The notes beneath the pieces are model-generated. The model did not search any database, was not told the DNA's origin, and was given only the letters and a program-made list of their open reading frames with translations. Of a stretch of DNA of 64,000 bases, positions 1-7,685 are shown piece after piece. Location: NCBI GenBank assembly GCA_038216465.1, contig JBBQQC010000015.1, positions 24,913 through 88,912 of the forward strand, read 5' to 3'. Source of the DNA: JACCZX01 sp038216465. GTDB lineage: Bacteria; Pseudomonadota; Gammaproteobacteria; Burkholderiales; Burkholderiaceae_F. The first letter of the stretch is position 1, and every line of letters starts with the position of its first letter. Made by a program: the position numbers and the translations under genes.

Positions 1-1379
1 AACAGGCGCAACTCATGGCTGTGCTCGCTGTTGCGCACCTTGACCACGGCCATCACGCGTTTGAGTTCGCCGCGCAGCTCGACATACCGCTGCACGATGA
101 TCGCGTCGGTGAGAAACGCCGCACCGTAGGGGCTGAAGCGCAGGTCGGTGTAGCGGTCTTCGAGCTCGGAGATCATCAGCACCGTCGCACCCATGGCCGT
201 CAGCGCCGCGACCATCCGGTGCAGCGACTCGCGAAAGTCCTCGCGAAAGGTCGGCGCGAGCGCCAGCTCGAAGCCCGACAGCGAATCGATGACAACGCGC
301 GTCGCATCGGTGCGCCGGATCATTTCGGTGAGCGAGTGCAGCGTCTCGTCGATCGACAGATCGAGTGCACGCGTATCGATGACGCCAACCTTGCCGCTGG
401 CGATCAATCGATCGAGCCGCGGGTTGCGCGACATGCCGGGACTCTTTTCGAAGGCGGCGATCACGCCCTTCTCGCCGGCCCGGGCGCCTTCGGCGAGGAA
501 CGCGGTCGCCAGCTCCGACTTGCCCGAGCCCGAGGGCCCGGCGATCAACAGCGAATAGCCCGCGGGCAGGCCGCCGCCCAGCATCCGGTCGAGCTCGGGC
601 ACGCCCATCGACAGGTAAACCTGCGCCGCGGACTGCGCGCTGGCGGTGTCGCCGTTTGCCATCGCCGAGCCCGCCATGATCGTGCGCGGAAACACCTGGA
701 TGCCGTCGTCGCTGATGCGAAACGTGTGCAGCCCTGCCAGGGTGGCATGACCGCGCATTTTCGTTATCTGAATCTTGCGCACCATTGAGTTGCGGTGAAG
801 GCTCTGGGTCATCCAAAAGATGCCGTCGGCGACGGTGAACACCGCGTTCGCTTCGCTTTCGAGGGTCATGTATTCGCCGATCAGGAAAGTCGTGGCGTGC
901 CAGCTCGTCAGGTGCATGCCGAGGCGCTGAACGAAATGCTGAAGGGCGGGGACGCCGTCGCCCGCATCCTGCGACGCCAGCACCACCGAGCGAAACGAAT
1001 CGACGAAGACGAGGCCGGGCTCGAAGCGCTCGACTTCTTCGATGATGCGCGCCAGCACGCGTTCGAAATTGCCGGTCACCAGGTCGTCGGCCAGGTTGAT
1101 AAAGCGGATGCTGTCGTTGACCTTGGCGATGTCGAAGAAGCGGTACTGCTGCTGGTAGCGCAGCATCTTCAGCGGCGGCTCGCCGAGCACCGTGAAGAAC
1201 AGCGCGCGCCGCTCAGGGTTGGCGAGCGCGAACATGATCTGGTGCGCGAGCGTCGTCTTGCCCGACCCGGGCGAGCCGGCGATCAGGTTGAACGAGAACT
1301 CGGCCAGCCCGCCGCCGAGCAGCTCATCGAGTCCGGGCACACCGGTCGGCAGTCGGCGGATGACAAACCTGTCGTTCAT
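1..1379 (-). CDS. kaiC: KaiC-like double-domain RecA/DnaB-type ATPase, partial (C-terminus beyond window)
   Basis: This gene encodes a KaiC-family ATPase with two tandem RecA-like domains; about 459 residues are visible and the reading frame is still open at the window edge. Walker A motifs are GSPGSGKT (residues 35-42) and GPSGSGKS (281-288), each placed after a GLDELLGGGL- or ELDRMLGGGL-type segment as in KaiC CI and CII. In the CII segment homologous to the clock phosphosites (S431/T432 of Synechococcus KaiC) I read A421-F422 before L-T-D-A-I, so both phosphoacceptors appear absent. The catalytic Glu pairs are also altered: G-E in CI and E-K in CII. The ATG overlaps the stop of the upstream gene (ATGA), which suggests translational coupling. 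Many non-cyanobacterial KaiC homologues act in stress or signalling rather than in a clock. The true substrate is unknown. Confidence 0.88.
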   Translation of the reverse strand, partial: MNDRFVIRRLPTGVPGLDELLGGGLAEFSFNLIAGSPGSGKTTLAHQIMFALANPERRALFFTVLGEPPLKMLRYQQQYRFFDIAKVNDSIRFINLADDLVTGNFERVLARIIEEVERFEPGLVFVDSFRSVVLASQDAGDGVPALQHFVQRLGMHLTSWHATTFLIGEYMTLESEANAVFTVADGIFWMTQSLHRNSMVRKIQITKMRGHATLAGLHTFRISDDGIQVFPRTIMAGSAMANGDTASAQSAAQVYLSMGVPELDRMLGGGLPAGYSLLIAGPSGSGKSELATAFLAEGARAGEKGVIAAFEKSPGMSRNPRLDRLIASGKVGVIDTRALDLSIDETLHSLTEMIRRTDATRVVIDSLSGFELALAPTFREDFRESLHRMVAALTAMGATVLMISELEDRYTDLRFSPYGAAFLTDAIIVQRYVELRGELKRVMAVVKVRNSEHSHELRL

Positions 1380-1798
1380 TGCTGTTTCTCCAGGGAAGGC
1401 TCGTTGGCAGCGGGGCTGCCCCAGGCCGAATGCAACAAGCGGTCGGTCAAGGACTCGCCGATCAAGGAAACCAGTAAATCGGCAAACGCACTTAACAGCG
1501 CCTCGGCGGCGGCTCGCGCCGCGGCGGGTGCGCGCGAAAGGAGGTCCCGTTTCAATGAGGCCAGCAATTCATCTGGCGACTCCGTCTCGCTTGGGGCGGA
1601 GGTGGGTCGTTCGAATGAGGATCGCGCTAGATGGAGACTGCGCACGTACAACGCACGTATGGCGAGACTGCCGACCAGCGGTTTGACCGCGTCGAACAAC
1701 AAGGTCAACGCGCGCACCGTGGCCGTAGCCACGGTGCGCGAGTCGGCGCCTGTAATGGCACCCTTACCTAGCGCGCTCTGAATCATTTCATTGCGCAT
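1376..1798 (-). CDS. Uncharacterised helical protein coupled to the KaiC homologue
   Basis: A 140-residue protein that I do not recognise. It is rich in Ala and Leu and looks largely helical, with a hydrophobic stretch near residues 25-50 (a T-L-L-F-D-A-V region), a Ser/Pro/Glu-rich linker around 65-75, and an amphipathic Ala-rich half. No cysteines, no signal peptide and no KaiB-like thioredoxin pattern are visible. ATG at 1798 is chosen over an adjacent TTG because a GAGG ribosome-binding site sits at the right distance. Its TGA overlaps the kaiC ATG by 4 nt, so the two proteins are probably made together and may interact. The open frame, coupling and codon usage like the neighbours support a real gene. 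Function is unknown. Confidence 0.72.
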   Translation of the reverse strand: MRNEMIQSALGKGAITGADSRTVATATVRALTLLFDAVKPLVGSLAIRALYVRSLHLARSSFERPTSAPSETESPDELLASLKRDLLSRAPAAARAAAEALLSAFADLLVSLIGESLTDRLLHSAWGSPAANEPSLEKQQ

Positions 1799-1941
1799 CA
1801 AAGCCTCGTTCCTCGTCCAGCGATCGGTTCGCGATGTGGACGATCCGCGAAGGCGCTAAATGTCGTGCGGGGAGTCTAGACGAGCCGCGGCGCAGCAGCT
1901 CGAAGGGCGTCGCAGCTGCATTAGACGTGTGGACCGGTGGG

Positions 1942-2823
1942 CTAGAACAACTCCAAACTGCGCTCGCGTGGCAGCTCGGTGCTATGAAATTCGAAACTGC
2001 CAAGGCCATTTTTTTTGGAACGGTACATGGCGGCGTCAGCGCGGTCGATCAGCGTCGCAGCGTCTTTCCCGTCCTCGGGATAGACAGCGACGCCGATGCT
2101 CGCCGACAAGTGAAGAATATGTTCGCCTACTCGACTCGGTGCACCCAGTGCCGCAATGATCTTGTCGGCAATTAGGGCTGCGTCTGAGGAGCGTGATATT
2201 CCGGTCAGCAGCACCAGGAATTCGTCTCCGCCGTGACGGCTGACGGTGTCCGAGTCGCGTACGACCGACTCTAACCGGCGTGCTACCAGTTGCAGCACTC
2301 CATCGCCGATCGTATGGCCCAGCGTGTCATTGATCTGCTTGAATTGGTCGAGGTCGAGGAACACCACCGCAATGCAGGTTCGGCGCCGGCGCGCCATGGC
2401 AATGGCGCGTTCCATCCGGTCGAGCATTAGCGCGCGATTTGGCGTGTCGGTCAGCGTGTCACGCTGGCTTGCCCTAGCCAGTTGGTCGAGGTCGCTAGCG
2501 GCGGTCTCGGCCGCCGCTACCGCCTGAAGTGCGGCCAAGACCAATTGGCCGTTCGCTTCTCGAAGTTGAGAGCCTCTTGCATCGCTGAAGTCCCGCTGCG
2601 CCTGCGCCAGATCCTCCCGCAAGTGCACCAACTCCGTGCGCACGTGGTCCGCTTGCTTATTCAACTGCGCAAGCGTCCGCGTCGCCGCGGCGATGGCGCG
2701 CTTGGCGGGCGGGTCAGGTGGCATCAGTAGCGCGGTCTTCCCATATGCCGAACACTCCTTACGAATCATGCTTATACGCCGCTGCGCCAGTTCGGAAAGG
2801 CCATAAACACGCCGCCCAATCAC
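1942..2823 (-). CDS. GGDEF-domain diguanylate cyclase
   Basis: A 293-residue protein predicted to make cyclic di-GMP from two GTP. The C-terminal half is a GGDEF domain: an entry motif D-T-L-T-D-T-P-N-R at 122-130, an intact active-site GGDEF at 198-202, and the inhibitory I-site RDSD at 189-192, exactly five residues before GGDEF. An active and product-inhibited cyclase is therefore expected. The N-terminal ~120 residues have no recognised sensor domain and look like a coiled coil (40-115) that could mediate dimerisation. There is no signal peptide or membrane segment, so it should be cytoplasmic. The start used is GTG at 2823; an ATG at 2769 would shorten it by 18 residues. The gene follows the Crp/Fnr regulator on the same strand. 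Confidence 0.9.
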   Translation of the reverse strand: MIGRRVYGLSELAQRRISMIRKECSAYGKTALLMPPDPPAKRAIAAATRTLAQLNKQADHVRTELVHLREDLAQAQRDFSDARGSQLREANGQLVLAALQAVAAAETAASDLDQLARASQRDTLTDTPNRALMLDRMERAIAMARRRRTCIAVVFLDLDQFKQINDTLGHTIGDGVLQLVARRLESVVRDSDTVSRHGGDEFLVLLTGISRSSDAALIADKIIAALGAPSRVGEHILHLSASIGVAVYPEDGKDAATLIDRADAAMYRSKKNGLGSFEFHSTELPRERSLELF

Positions 2824-2992
2824 GTCCGAGTCCGCTTTGCGGCCGTGCCGACCGACTCGTGCTGAGCGAGCAGACGCCTAGCTCACTAGTTGCTGTCAGA
2901 AGCAGAATACGAAAGGCAGCACATATCGTCTGTGCGCTAACGCACAAGCAGCTACCTTGGTCGTGGGAGGTTCGCGCGCTTAGCGCGCCGGG

Positions 2993-3712
2993 CTAAGTGG
3001 CCAACCTCTCGGGAAGCAGCCGGTCGTACTCGTTTTTCACGACCGCGTAACACTCGCAGGTGCGCTGCTCCAGTCCAGCGCGATCCAGCACCGAGATGTG
3101 GCCGCGCGCGTAGCGGATCAGGCCGACCTTCTGCAGCTTCAGCGCGGCCTCCGTTACGCCTTCGCGGCGCACGCCCAGCATGTTGGCGATCAGCTCTTGC
3201 GTCATCACGAGGTCGTTGCCCTGCAGGCGATCCAGACTCAGCAGCAGCCAGCGGCACAACTGCTGGTCCAGCGTGTGGTGGCGGTTGCACACCGCCGTTT
3301 GTGCCATCTGCGTGATCAGCGCCTGTGTATAGCGAAGCAGTAGATGCAGCACCGGACCCGCCCGGTTGAACTCGTCTTTCATCGACTGCGCATTCAGCCG
3401 ATAGCCGTGCCCGGCGCTTTGCACTACTGCACGACTAGGGGTCGACTGGCCTCCCATGAACAGCGAGACGCCTACGAGGCCTTCGTTGCCGACGACTGCA
3501 ATCTCAGCCGAGGCGCCGTTTTCCATCACATACAACAGCGAAACAATGACCGTCAGAGGAAAGTAAACATGGCTCAGCGTGGTGCCGGACTCGTACAGCA
3601 CTTCCCCCAGCGGCAGCTCGACCTGTTCGAGCTGCGGCAGCCAACGCTCCCATTCGGCGGCTGGCAGTGCGGCAAGAAGCTGGTTATTTCTAGGTTCACG
3701 TGTGGTTGGCAT
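2993..3712 (-). CDS. Crp/Fnr-family transcriptional regulator
   Basis: A 239-residue regulator with an N-terminal cyclic-nucleotide-binding-type beta barrel (about 15-140; the segment E-I-A-V-V-G-N-E-G-L-V-G is typical) and a C-terminal winged helix-turn-helix of the Crp type (about 165-225; T-Q-E-L-I-A-N-M-L-G-V-R-R-E-G-V). The FNR N-terminal cysteine cluster is missing, so an oxygen-sensing Fe-S cluster is unlikely; the ligand is not identifiable. ATG at 3712 is preceded directly by a GTG at 3715 that could also serve. It diverges from cspA across 188 bp. It lies 169 bp upstream of the GGDEF gene on the same strand, so regulation of that gene is possible but unproven. Confidence 0.88.
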   Translation of the reverse strand: MPTTREPRNNQLLAALPAAEWERWLPQLEQVELPLGEVLYESGTTLSHVYFPLTVIVSLLYVMENGASAEIAVVGNEGLVGVSLFMGGQSTPSRAVVQSAGHGYRLNAQSMKDEFNRAGPVLHLLLRYTQALITQMAQTAVCNRHHTLDQQLCRWLLLSLDRLQGNDLVMTQELIANMLGVRREGVTEAALKLQKVGLIRYARGHISVLDRAGLEQRTCECYAVVKNEYDRLLPERLAT

Positions 3713-3900
3713 CACGGCGCCTACGTCACCCGGCGTACGGGGCGAAAGGCGTGCCCGCGGGCCGGTCGCACTTAACGAGGCTGCGCAATGTCAGTACATG
3801 GCTCGAGGCTCGCAACAGCGTACACTCCCCTTCGCTTTCGCTTGAGGCTGGACCTTTCCGGCGGCTGATTTGTTGTGATCTTAATATCAGGAACGTAAAA

Positions 3901-4104
3901 ATGGCAACCGGTACCGTCAAGTGGTTTAACGACGCAAAAGGCTTTGGATTCATCACGCCGGAAGATGGCGGCAAGGATTTGTTTGCGCACTTCTCCGAAA
4001 TTCAGGCCGGCGGCTTCAAGTCGCTGACCGAAGGACAGCGCGTCGAATTCGTGGTGAAGCAAGGCGCGAAGGGCCCGCAAGCTGCGGAAATCCGCCCGTC
4101 GTAG
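3901..4104 (+). CDS. cspA: Cold-shock domain protein (CspA family)
   Basis: A 67-residue single cold-shock domain that binds single-stranded RNA or DNA and acts as an RNA chaperone. The two RNP motifs are visible as K-G-F-G-F-I and D-L-F-A-H-F. Length and sequence are standard for proteobacterial CspA-type proteins. The ATG is preceded by an AGGA ribosome-binding site after a short AT-rich leader. The gene is monocistronic: a strong terminator begins 20 nt after the stop and the next gene is on the opposite strand. Whether it is cold-induced or constitutive cannot be told from the sequence. Confidence 0.96.
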   Translation: MATGTVKWFNDAKGFGFITPEDGGKDLFAHFSEIQAGGFKSLTEGQRVEFVVKQGAKGPQAAEIRPS

Positions 4105-4124
4105 TCAACCACATCGCACCTATG

Positions 4125-4153
4125 AAACCGCGGCCTTGCGCCGCGGTTTTTTT
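4125..4153 (+). terminator. Rho-independent terminator of cspA
   Basis: A perfect 10-bp stem (AAACCGCGGC at 4125-4134 pairing with GCCGCGGTTT at 4140-4149) with a 5-nt loop runs into seven T residues. This is a textbook intrinsic terminator on the plus strand. On the minus strand, which would serve the facing tRNA gene, the stem is followed only by TTT and is weaker. Confidence 0.93.
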
Positions 4154-4168
4154 GGGGGTGATCGTGCA

Positions 4169-4244
4169 TGGTGCCGGCAGAGGGACTCGAACCCCCGACC
4201 TTCGGTTTACAAAACCGTTGCTCTACCAACTGAGCTATGCCGGC
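4169..4244 (-). tRNA. tRNA-Thr (anticodon TGT)
   Basis: A 76-nt cloverleaf that includes an encoded CCA end. The acceptor stem is GCCGGCA/TGCCGGC, the D arm is GCTC...GAGC, the anticodon loop is TTTGTAA with TGT at positions 34-36, and the T loop is TTCGAGT. Anticodon-stem pair 27-43 is an A-A mismatch; the other four pairs are good. It lies 23 nt downstream of sspB on the same strand, with no room for its own promoter outside sspB. It is probably cut from the sspB transcript or driven from inside sspB. Confidence 0.95.
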
Positions 4245-4267
4245 CGCAGACTGCGCGCCGCGCGACT

Positions 4268-4762
4268 TTACTTTATCCGCGTCAGCTTCGGCTTGTCGCC
4301 ACGGCGTGGCGGCGGAGGCGGCTCGCCTGGTTCGTTGTTGTCGGCAGTTGCGGGCGCACGCACGGGCACCAGCGACATTGGAGCAGGTCCCGGCAATGTC
4401 TTGGCGCCGACCGTATTGCTCGCCGCCTCCTCGGTTCCGGCGGAGGCGTTGCGCGGCACGTCGAACGCCATGCCCTGCCCGCTTTCGCGCGCATAGACTG
4501 CGATCACCTTGTCGACCGGCACCACGACTTCGCGCGCAACGCCGCCGAAGCGCGCCTGAAACTCGATCACCTCATTGCCGAGCTTCAACCGGTTGGTCGC
4601 AAGCGGCGAGATATTCAGCACGATCTCGCCGTTCTTGACGAACTCTTGCGGAACGTTGACGCCGGCGTCGGCCAGCACCGCGATATACGGAGTCAGTCCC
4701 GAGTCGGAGCACCACTCGTGGATCGCCCGCAGAAGGTACGGTTTGGTCGAAACGTCCGCCAT
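4268..4762 (-). CDS. sspB: ClpXP protease specificity-enhancing factor SspB
   Basis: A 164-residue adaptor that delivers ssrA-tagged and other substrates to ClpXP. The N-terminal ~105 residues form the substrate-binding domain (start M-A-D-V-S-T-K-P-Y-L-L-R-A, with the typical G-V-N-V-P and L-N-I-S-P-L-A segments). A flexible Pro-rich tail ends in a basic ClpX-docking peptide (K-P-K-L-T-R-I-K). This two-part structure is characteristic of the family. It lies 10 nt after sspA, as in most beta- and gammaproteobacteria, and a tRNA-Thr follows 23 nt later. Confidence 0.96.
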   Translation of the reverse strand: MADVSTKPYLLRAIHEWCSDSGLTPYIAVLADAGVNVPQEFVKNGEIVLNISPLATNRLKLGNEVIEFQARFGGVAREVVVPVDKVIAVYARESGQGMAFDVPRNASAGTEEAASNTVGAKTLPGPAPMSLVPVRAPATADNNEPGEPPPPPRRGDKPKLTRIK

Positions 4763-4772
4763 CGATAGCCAG

Positions 4773-5378
4773 TTATCTGCGCATCACTTTTTCGGAAGGG
4801 GTCAGCGCCTCAATATAAGCCGGACGCGAAAACATGCGCTCTGCGTACTTCATCAATGGAGCAGCGGTTTTCGGCAGATCGATGCCGTAATGATCGAGCC
4901 GCCACAGCAGCGGCGCCAGCGCCACGTCGAGCATCGAAAAATCATCGCCGAGCATGTACTTGTTCTTCAGCATGATCGGAGCGAGCTGCGTCAGCCGATC
5001 CCGAATCGTAGCGCGCCCTTTTTCCATCGCCTTCTGGTTGTTGCTGTTCTCTAGCGTCTGCACATGCACGAACAGCTCGCGCTCGAAATTGAACAGGAAC
5101 AGCCGGGTACGCGCGCGCATCACCGGATCGGCCGGCATCAACTGCGGATGCGGAAAGCGCTCGTCGATGTATTCGTTGATGATGTTCGATTCGTACAGCA
5201 CCAGATCGCGCTCGACCAGGATCGGCACCTGGCCATACGGGTTCATCGTGTTGATATCTTCGGGTTTGTTGAACAGATCGACGTCGCGAATCTCGAAGTC
5301 CATGCCCTTTTCGAACAGCACGAAGCGGCAACGCTGTGAAAACGGGCAAGTCGTTCCTGAGTAAAGCACCATCATCAT
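4773..5378 (-). CDS. sspA: Stringent starvation protein A (GST fold, RNA polymerase-associated)
   Basis: A 201-residue glutathione-S-transferase-fold protein. An N-terminal thioredoxin-like domain (1-80; T-C-P-F-S-Q-R-C-R) precedes an all-helical C-terminal domain. In E. coli the homologue binds RNA polymerase and supports stationary-phase and acid-stress transcription; it has no glutathione transferase activity. Three ATG codons are consecutive. The first (5378) is chosen because an AAGGA ribosome-binding site lies at optimal distance. It is 54 nt downstream of petC, in the pet-ssp cluster typical of betaproteobacteria. Confidence 0.95.
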   Translation of the reverse strand: MMMVLYSGTTCPFSQRCRFVLFEKGMDFEIRDVDLFNKPEDINTMNPYGQVPILVERDLVLYESNIINEYIDERFPHPQLMPADPVMRARTRLFLFNFERELFVHVQTLENSNNQKAMEKGRATIRDRLTQLAPIMLKNKYMLGDDFSMLDVALAPLLWRLDHYGIDLPKTAAPLMKYAERMFSRPAYIEALTPSEKVMRR

Positions 5379-5432
5379 GTTTCCTTGTTTTTTTCGGCCT
5401 GCACGCGCCCCGCGCGCGATGCCGGCGGCCGA

Positions 5433-6281
5433 TTACTTGATGTCTTTCCAGTAGACGGCGTTCAGACGCCATGCGACCAGGACGAAGATCGCCAGAAATA
5501 TCAACACCCAGACGCCGATCTGCGACCGTTTGCCCGCGGTCGGGTCGGTAATGAAAGCGAGAAACGCGACCACGTCGGCGGCGTCTTCGTCGAAGCGCCG
5601 TGACTGTTCCTGGTTCAGCGGCTTGAATGCGTAGCTGATGCCTTCGGCGCCATGGTTGGCGATCGGTGTTTCGGTGCGCGATGACACGCCGTTGGGCTCG
5701 TACACGGTGACGACGTGCATGTGCTGCTCTGCACCGGTCTTTGAATCCTTGCGCGCCTCGGTGAATTCGATCCGTGCCTCGCGCGGCCCCTGTTCCTGCC
5801 AGAAAACATGCGGCATAGAAATGTTGGGATAAGCGACGTTGTTCCAGCCGGTGGGCGAGCCCGAATCGCGGTAGTAGCCGCGTAGCAGCGTGTAGATGTA
5901 ATCGGCGCCGGCGTGCCCGGCCGACGTGCGGGCGCGCGTGATGACCGACAAATCCGGCGGAGTCTTGCCGAACCAGCGCTTCTGGTCCGCCGGCACCGCG
6001 GCGTTGCGGATAACGTCGCCGACTTTCTGATTGCCGAAGAGCAGATATTGCTGAATCTGAGCTTCGCTCAAACCGATCTCGTGCAGCCGGTTCCACCGCA
6101 CCAGATTTGCGCCGTGGCAACCGACGCAGTAACTGGCGAACAGGCGTGCCCCGTTTTGCAGCGCCGCCTTGTTTTGCACGCGCTCCACGGGCCACGTGTC
6201 CATCGGTACGCCCGCCTCAGACGCCAGCGCGCCGGACACCATCGCCGATCCCAGCCACACCGCAACAATCAGTGTCTTCAT
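5433..6281 (-). CDS. petC: Ubiquinol-cytochrome c reductase, cytochrome c1 subunit
   Basis: A 282-residue periplasm-facing c-type cytochrome of the bc1 complex that passes electrons from the Rieske protein to soluble cytochrome c. A Sec signal peptide ends near residue 20 (G-A-L-A-S). The haem motif C-V-G-C-H is at 52-56, a likely axial Met lies in N-I-S-M-P-H, and a single C-terminal membrane anchor precedes the terminal K-D-I-K. The start ATG is 2 nt after the petB stop. An open frame extends far upstream within petB, but signal peptide and family length fix this start. Confidence 0.97.
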   Translation of the reverse strand: MKTLIVAVWLGSAMVSGALASEAGVPMDTWPVERVQNKAALQNGARLFASYCVGCHGANLVRWNRLHEIGLSEAQIQQYLLFGNQKVGDVIRNAAVPADQKRWFGKTPPDLSVITRARTSAGHAGADYIYTLLRGYYRDSGSPTGWNNVAYPNISMPHVFWQEQGPREARIEFTEARKDSKTGAEQHMHVVTVYEPNGVSSRTETPIANHGAEGISYAFKPLNQEQSRRFDEDAADVVAFLAFITDPTAGKRSQIGVWVLIFLAIFVLVAWRLNAVYWKDIK

Positions 6282-6283
6282 CG

Positions 6284-7666
6284 CTAATGAGGCGCGAAAG
6301 TGATGCGCTCGGGCACCGGCTTGAATGCACCCATTCGGCTCCACCACGGCATCAGCGCAAAGAACGCGAAATACACCAGCGTCAGCGCCTGCGCGATCAA
6401 CGTAGAGGCGGGCGTCGGCGGCTGTGTGCCGAGGTAGCCGAGGATCAGGAACGCGACCACCCACGCGATCAGTAGCCAGAAGTGCCACGCCGGGCGATAA
6501 CGCATCGAGCGCGCAGGTGAGCGATCGAGCCACGGCATCGCAAAGAAGATCACCACCGACACGCCCATCAGCACGACGCCCCAGAACTTTGGATCGAGCG
6601 TGAAGAAGCCCAGCAGCAGAACGATGGTCCCGACCGCGAGCGCGGCACGCACGATCGAGTTGGCGATCGTCAATATCAGCAGCGCCGCCAGCCCAATGGT
6701 TCCGATCGCCAGCACGATCATGAATTGCTCGGTGGTGGCGCGCAGGATCGAGTAATACGGCGTGAAGTACCACAGCGGGGCGATGTGGGTCGGCCCCTGC
6801 AGCGGGTCGGCCGGGATGAAGTTGTTCCACTCCAGAAAGTAGCCGCCCATCTCCGGAAAGAAGAACACGACCGCAAAAAAGGGAATCAGGAAGATCGAAA
6901 GCCAGTAAAGGTCATGCACCGTGTAGTACGGATGAAACGGAACGCCGTCGAGCGGATGCCCCTGCGTGTCGGTGTACGCCTTGATCTCGACGCCGTCCGG
7001 GTTGTTGGAGCCGACGTCGTGCAGCGCGATGATGTGGGCGACAACCAAACCGAGCAGCAGCAATGGAATCGCGATCACGTGGAACGCGAAAAACCGGTTC
7101 AGCGTCGCGTCGCCCACCACATAGTCGCCGCGAATTAAAATTGCCAGCTCGGGGCCGATCAGCGGAATCGCGCCGAACAGGTTGACGATCACCTGCGCGC
7201 CCCAGTAGCTCATCTGGCCCCACGGCAGCAGATAGCCGAAGAACGCCTCGGCCATCAGCATCAGAAAAATCAAGCAGCCGAAAATCCAGATCAGCTCGCG
7301 CGGATTGCGGTAGCTACCGTACAACAGCGCGCGAAACATGTGCAGGTAGACGACGATGAAGAAGAACGACGCGCCGGTCGAGTGCATGTAGCGGATGAAC
7401 CAGCCGCCGGGCACATCGCGCATGATGTATTCGACCGATGCGAACGCCAGATTCGCGTCGGGCTTGTAGTGCATCGTCAGGAAGATGCCGGTCAGAATCT
7501 GCAAAACCAGCATGACGATCGCGATGCCGCCAAAGATGTACCAGAAGTTGAAATTCTTCGGCGCGTAATACTCGGACGCGTGCTTCTTGAATTCCGACAT
7601 CAGTGTCGGCATGCGGGCGTCGATCCAGCCCATTAAGCCCTTGTACTGGCTCTTGTGTTGCGCCAT
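6284..7666 (-). CDS. petB: Ubiquinol-cytochrome c reductase, cytochrome b subunit
   Basis: A 460-residue polytopic membrane protein that carries haems bL and bH and forms the Qo and Qi sites of complex III. The eight-helix core is evident, with paired histidines in the second and fourth helices (around Y-M-H-S-T-G...Y-L-H-M-F and A-F-H-V-I...V-A-H-I-I). The Qo loop shows P-L-W-Y in place of mitochondrial P-E-W-Y. The C-terminal region is full length with no split petD. It sits between petA (19 nt upstream) and petC (2 nt downstream) in one operon. Confidence 0.98.
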   Translation of the reverse strand: MAQHKSQYKGLMGWIDARMPTLMSEFKKHASEYYAPKNFNFWYIFGGIAIVMLVLQILTGIFLTMHYKPDANLAFASVEYIMRDVPGGWFIRYMHSTGASFFFIVVYLHMFRALLYGSYRNPRELIWIFGCLIFLMLMAEAFFGYLLPWGQMSYWGAQVIVNLFGAIPLIGPELAILIRGDYVVGDATLNRFFAFHVIAIPLLLLGLVVAHIIALHDVGSNNPDGVEIKAYTDTQGHPLDGVPFHPYYTVHDLYWLSIFLIPFFAVVFFFPEMGGYFLEWNNFIPADPLQGPTHIAPLWYFTPYYSILRATTEQFMIVLAIGTIGLAALLILTIANSIVRAALAVGTIVLLLGFFTLDPKFWGVVLMGVSVVIFFAMPWLDRSPARSMRYRPAWHFWLLIAWVVAFLILGYLGTQPPTPASTLIAQALTLVYFAFFALMPWWSRMGAFKPVPERITFAPH

Positions 7667-7685
7667 CGCGATCAGGCCTTTTGTT

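Noticed and set aside
1..1379. A complete KaiABC circadian clock locus
   Set aside because: No kaiA or kaiB is adjacent and the CII phosphosites appear missing; only a KaiC-type ATPase can be supported.
795..1781. A 328-codon plus-strand frame covering the kaiC 5' half
   Set aside because: It is antisense to kaiC and its coupled neighbour, with no ribosome-binding site or recognisable motif.
4942..6195. A 417-codon minus-strand frame across sspA and petC
   Set aside because: It is out of frame with both recognised genes and spans the 54-nt gap between them; the product is Arg-rich shadow sequence.
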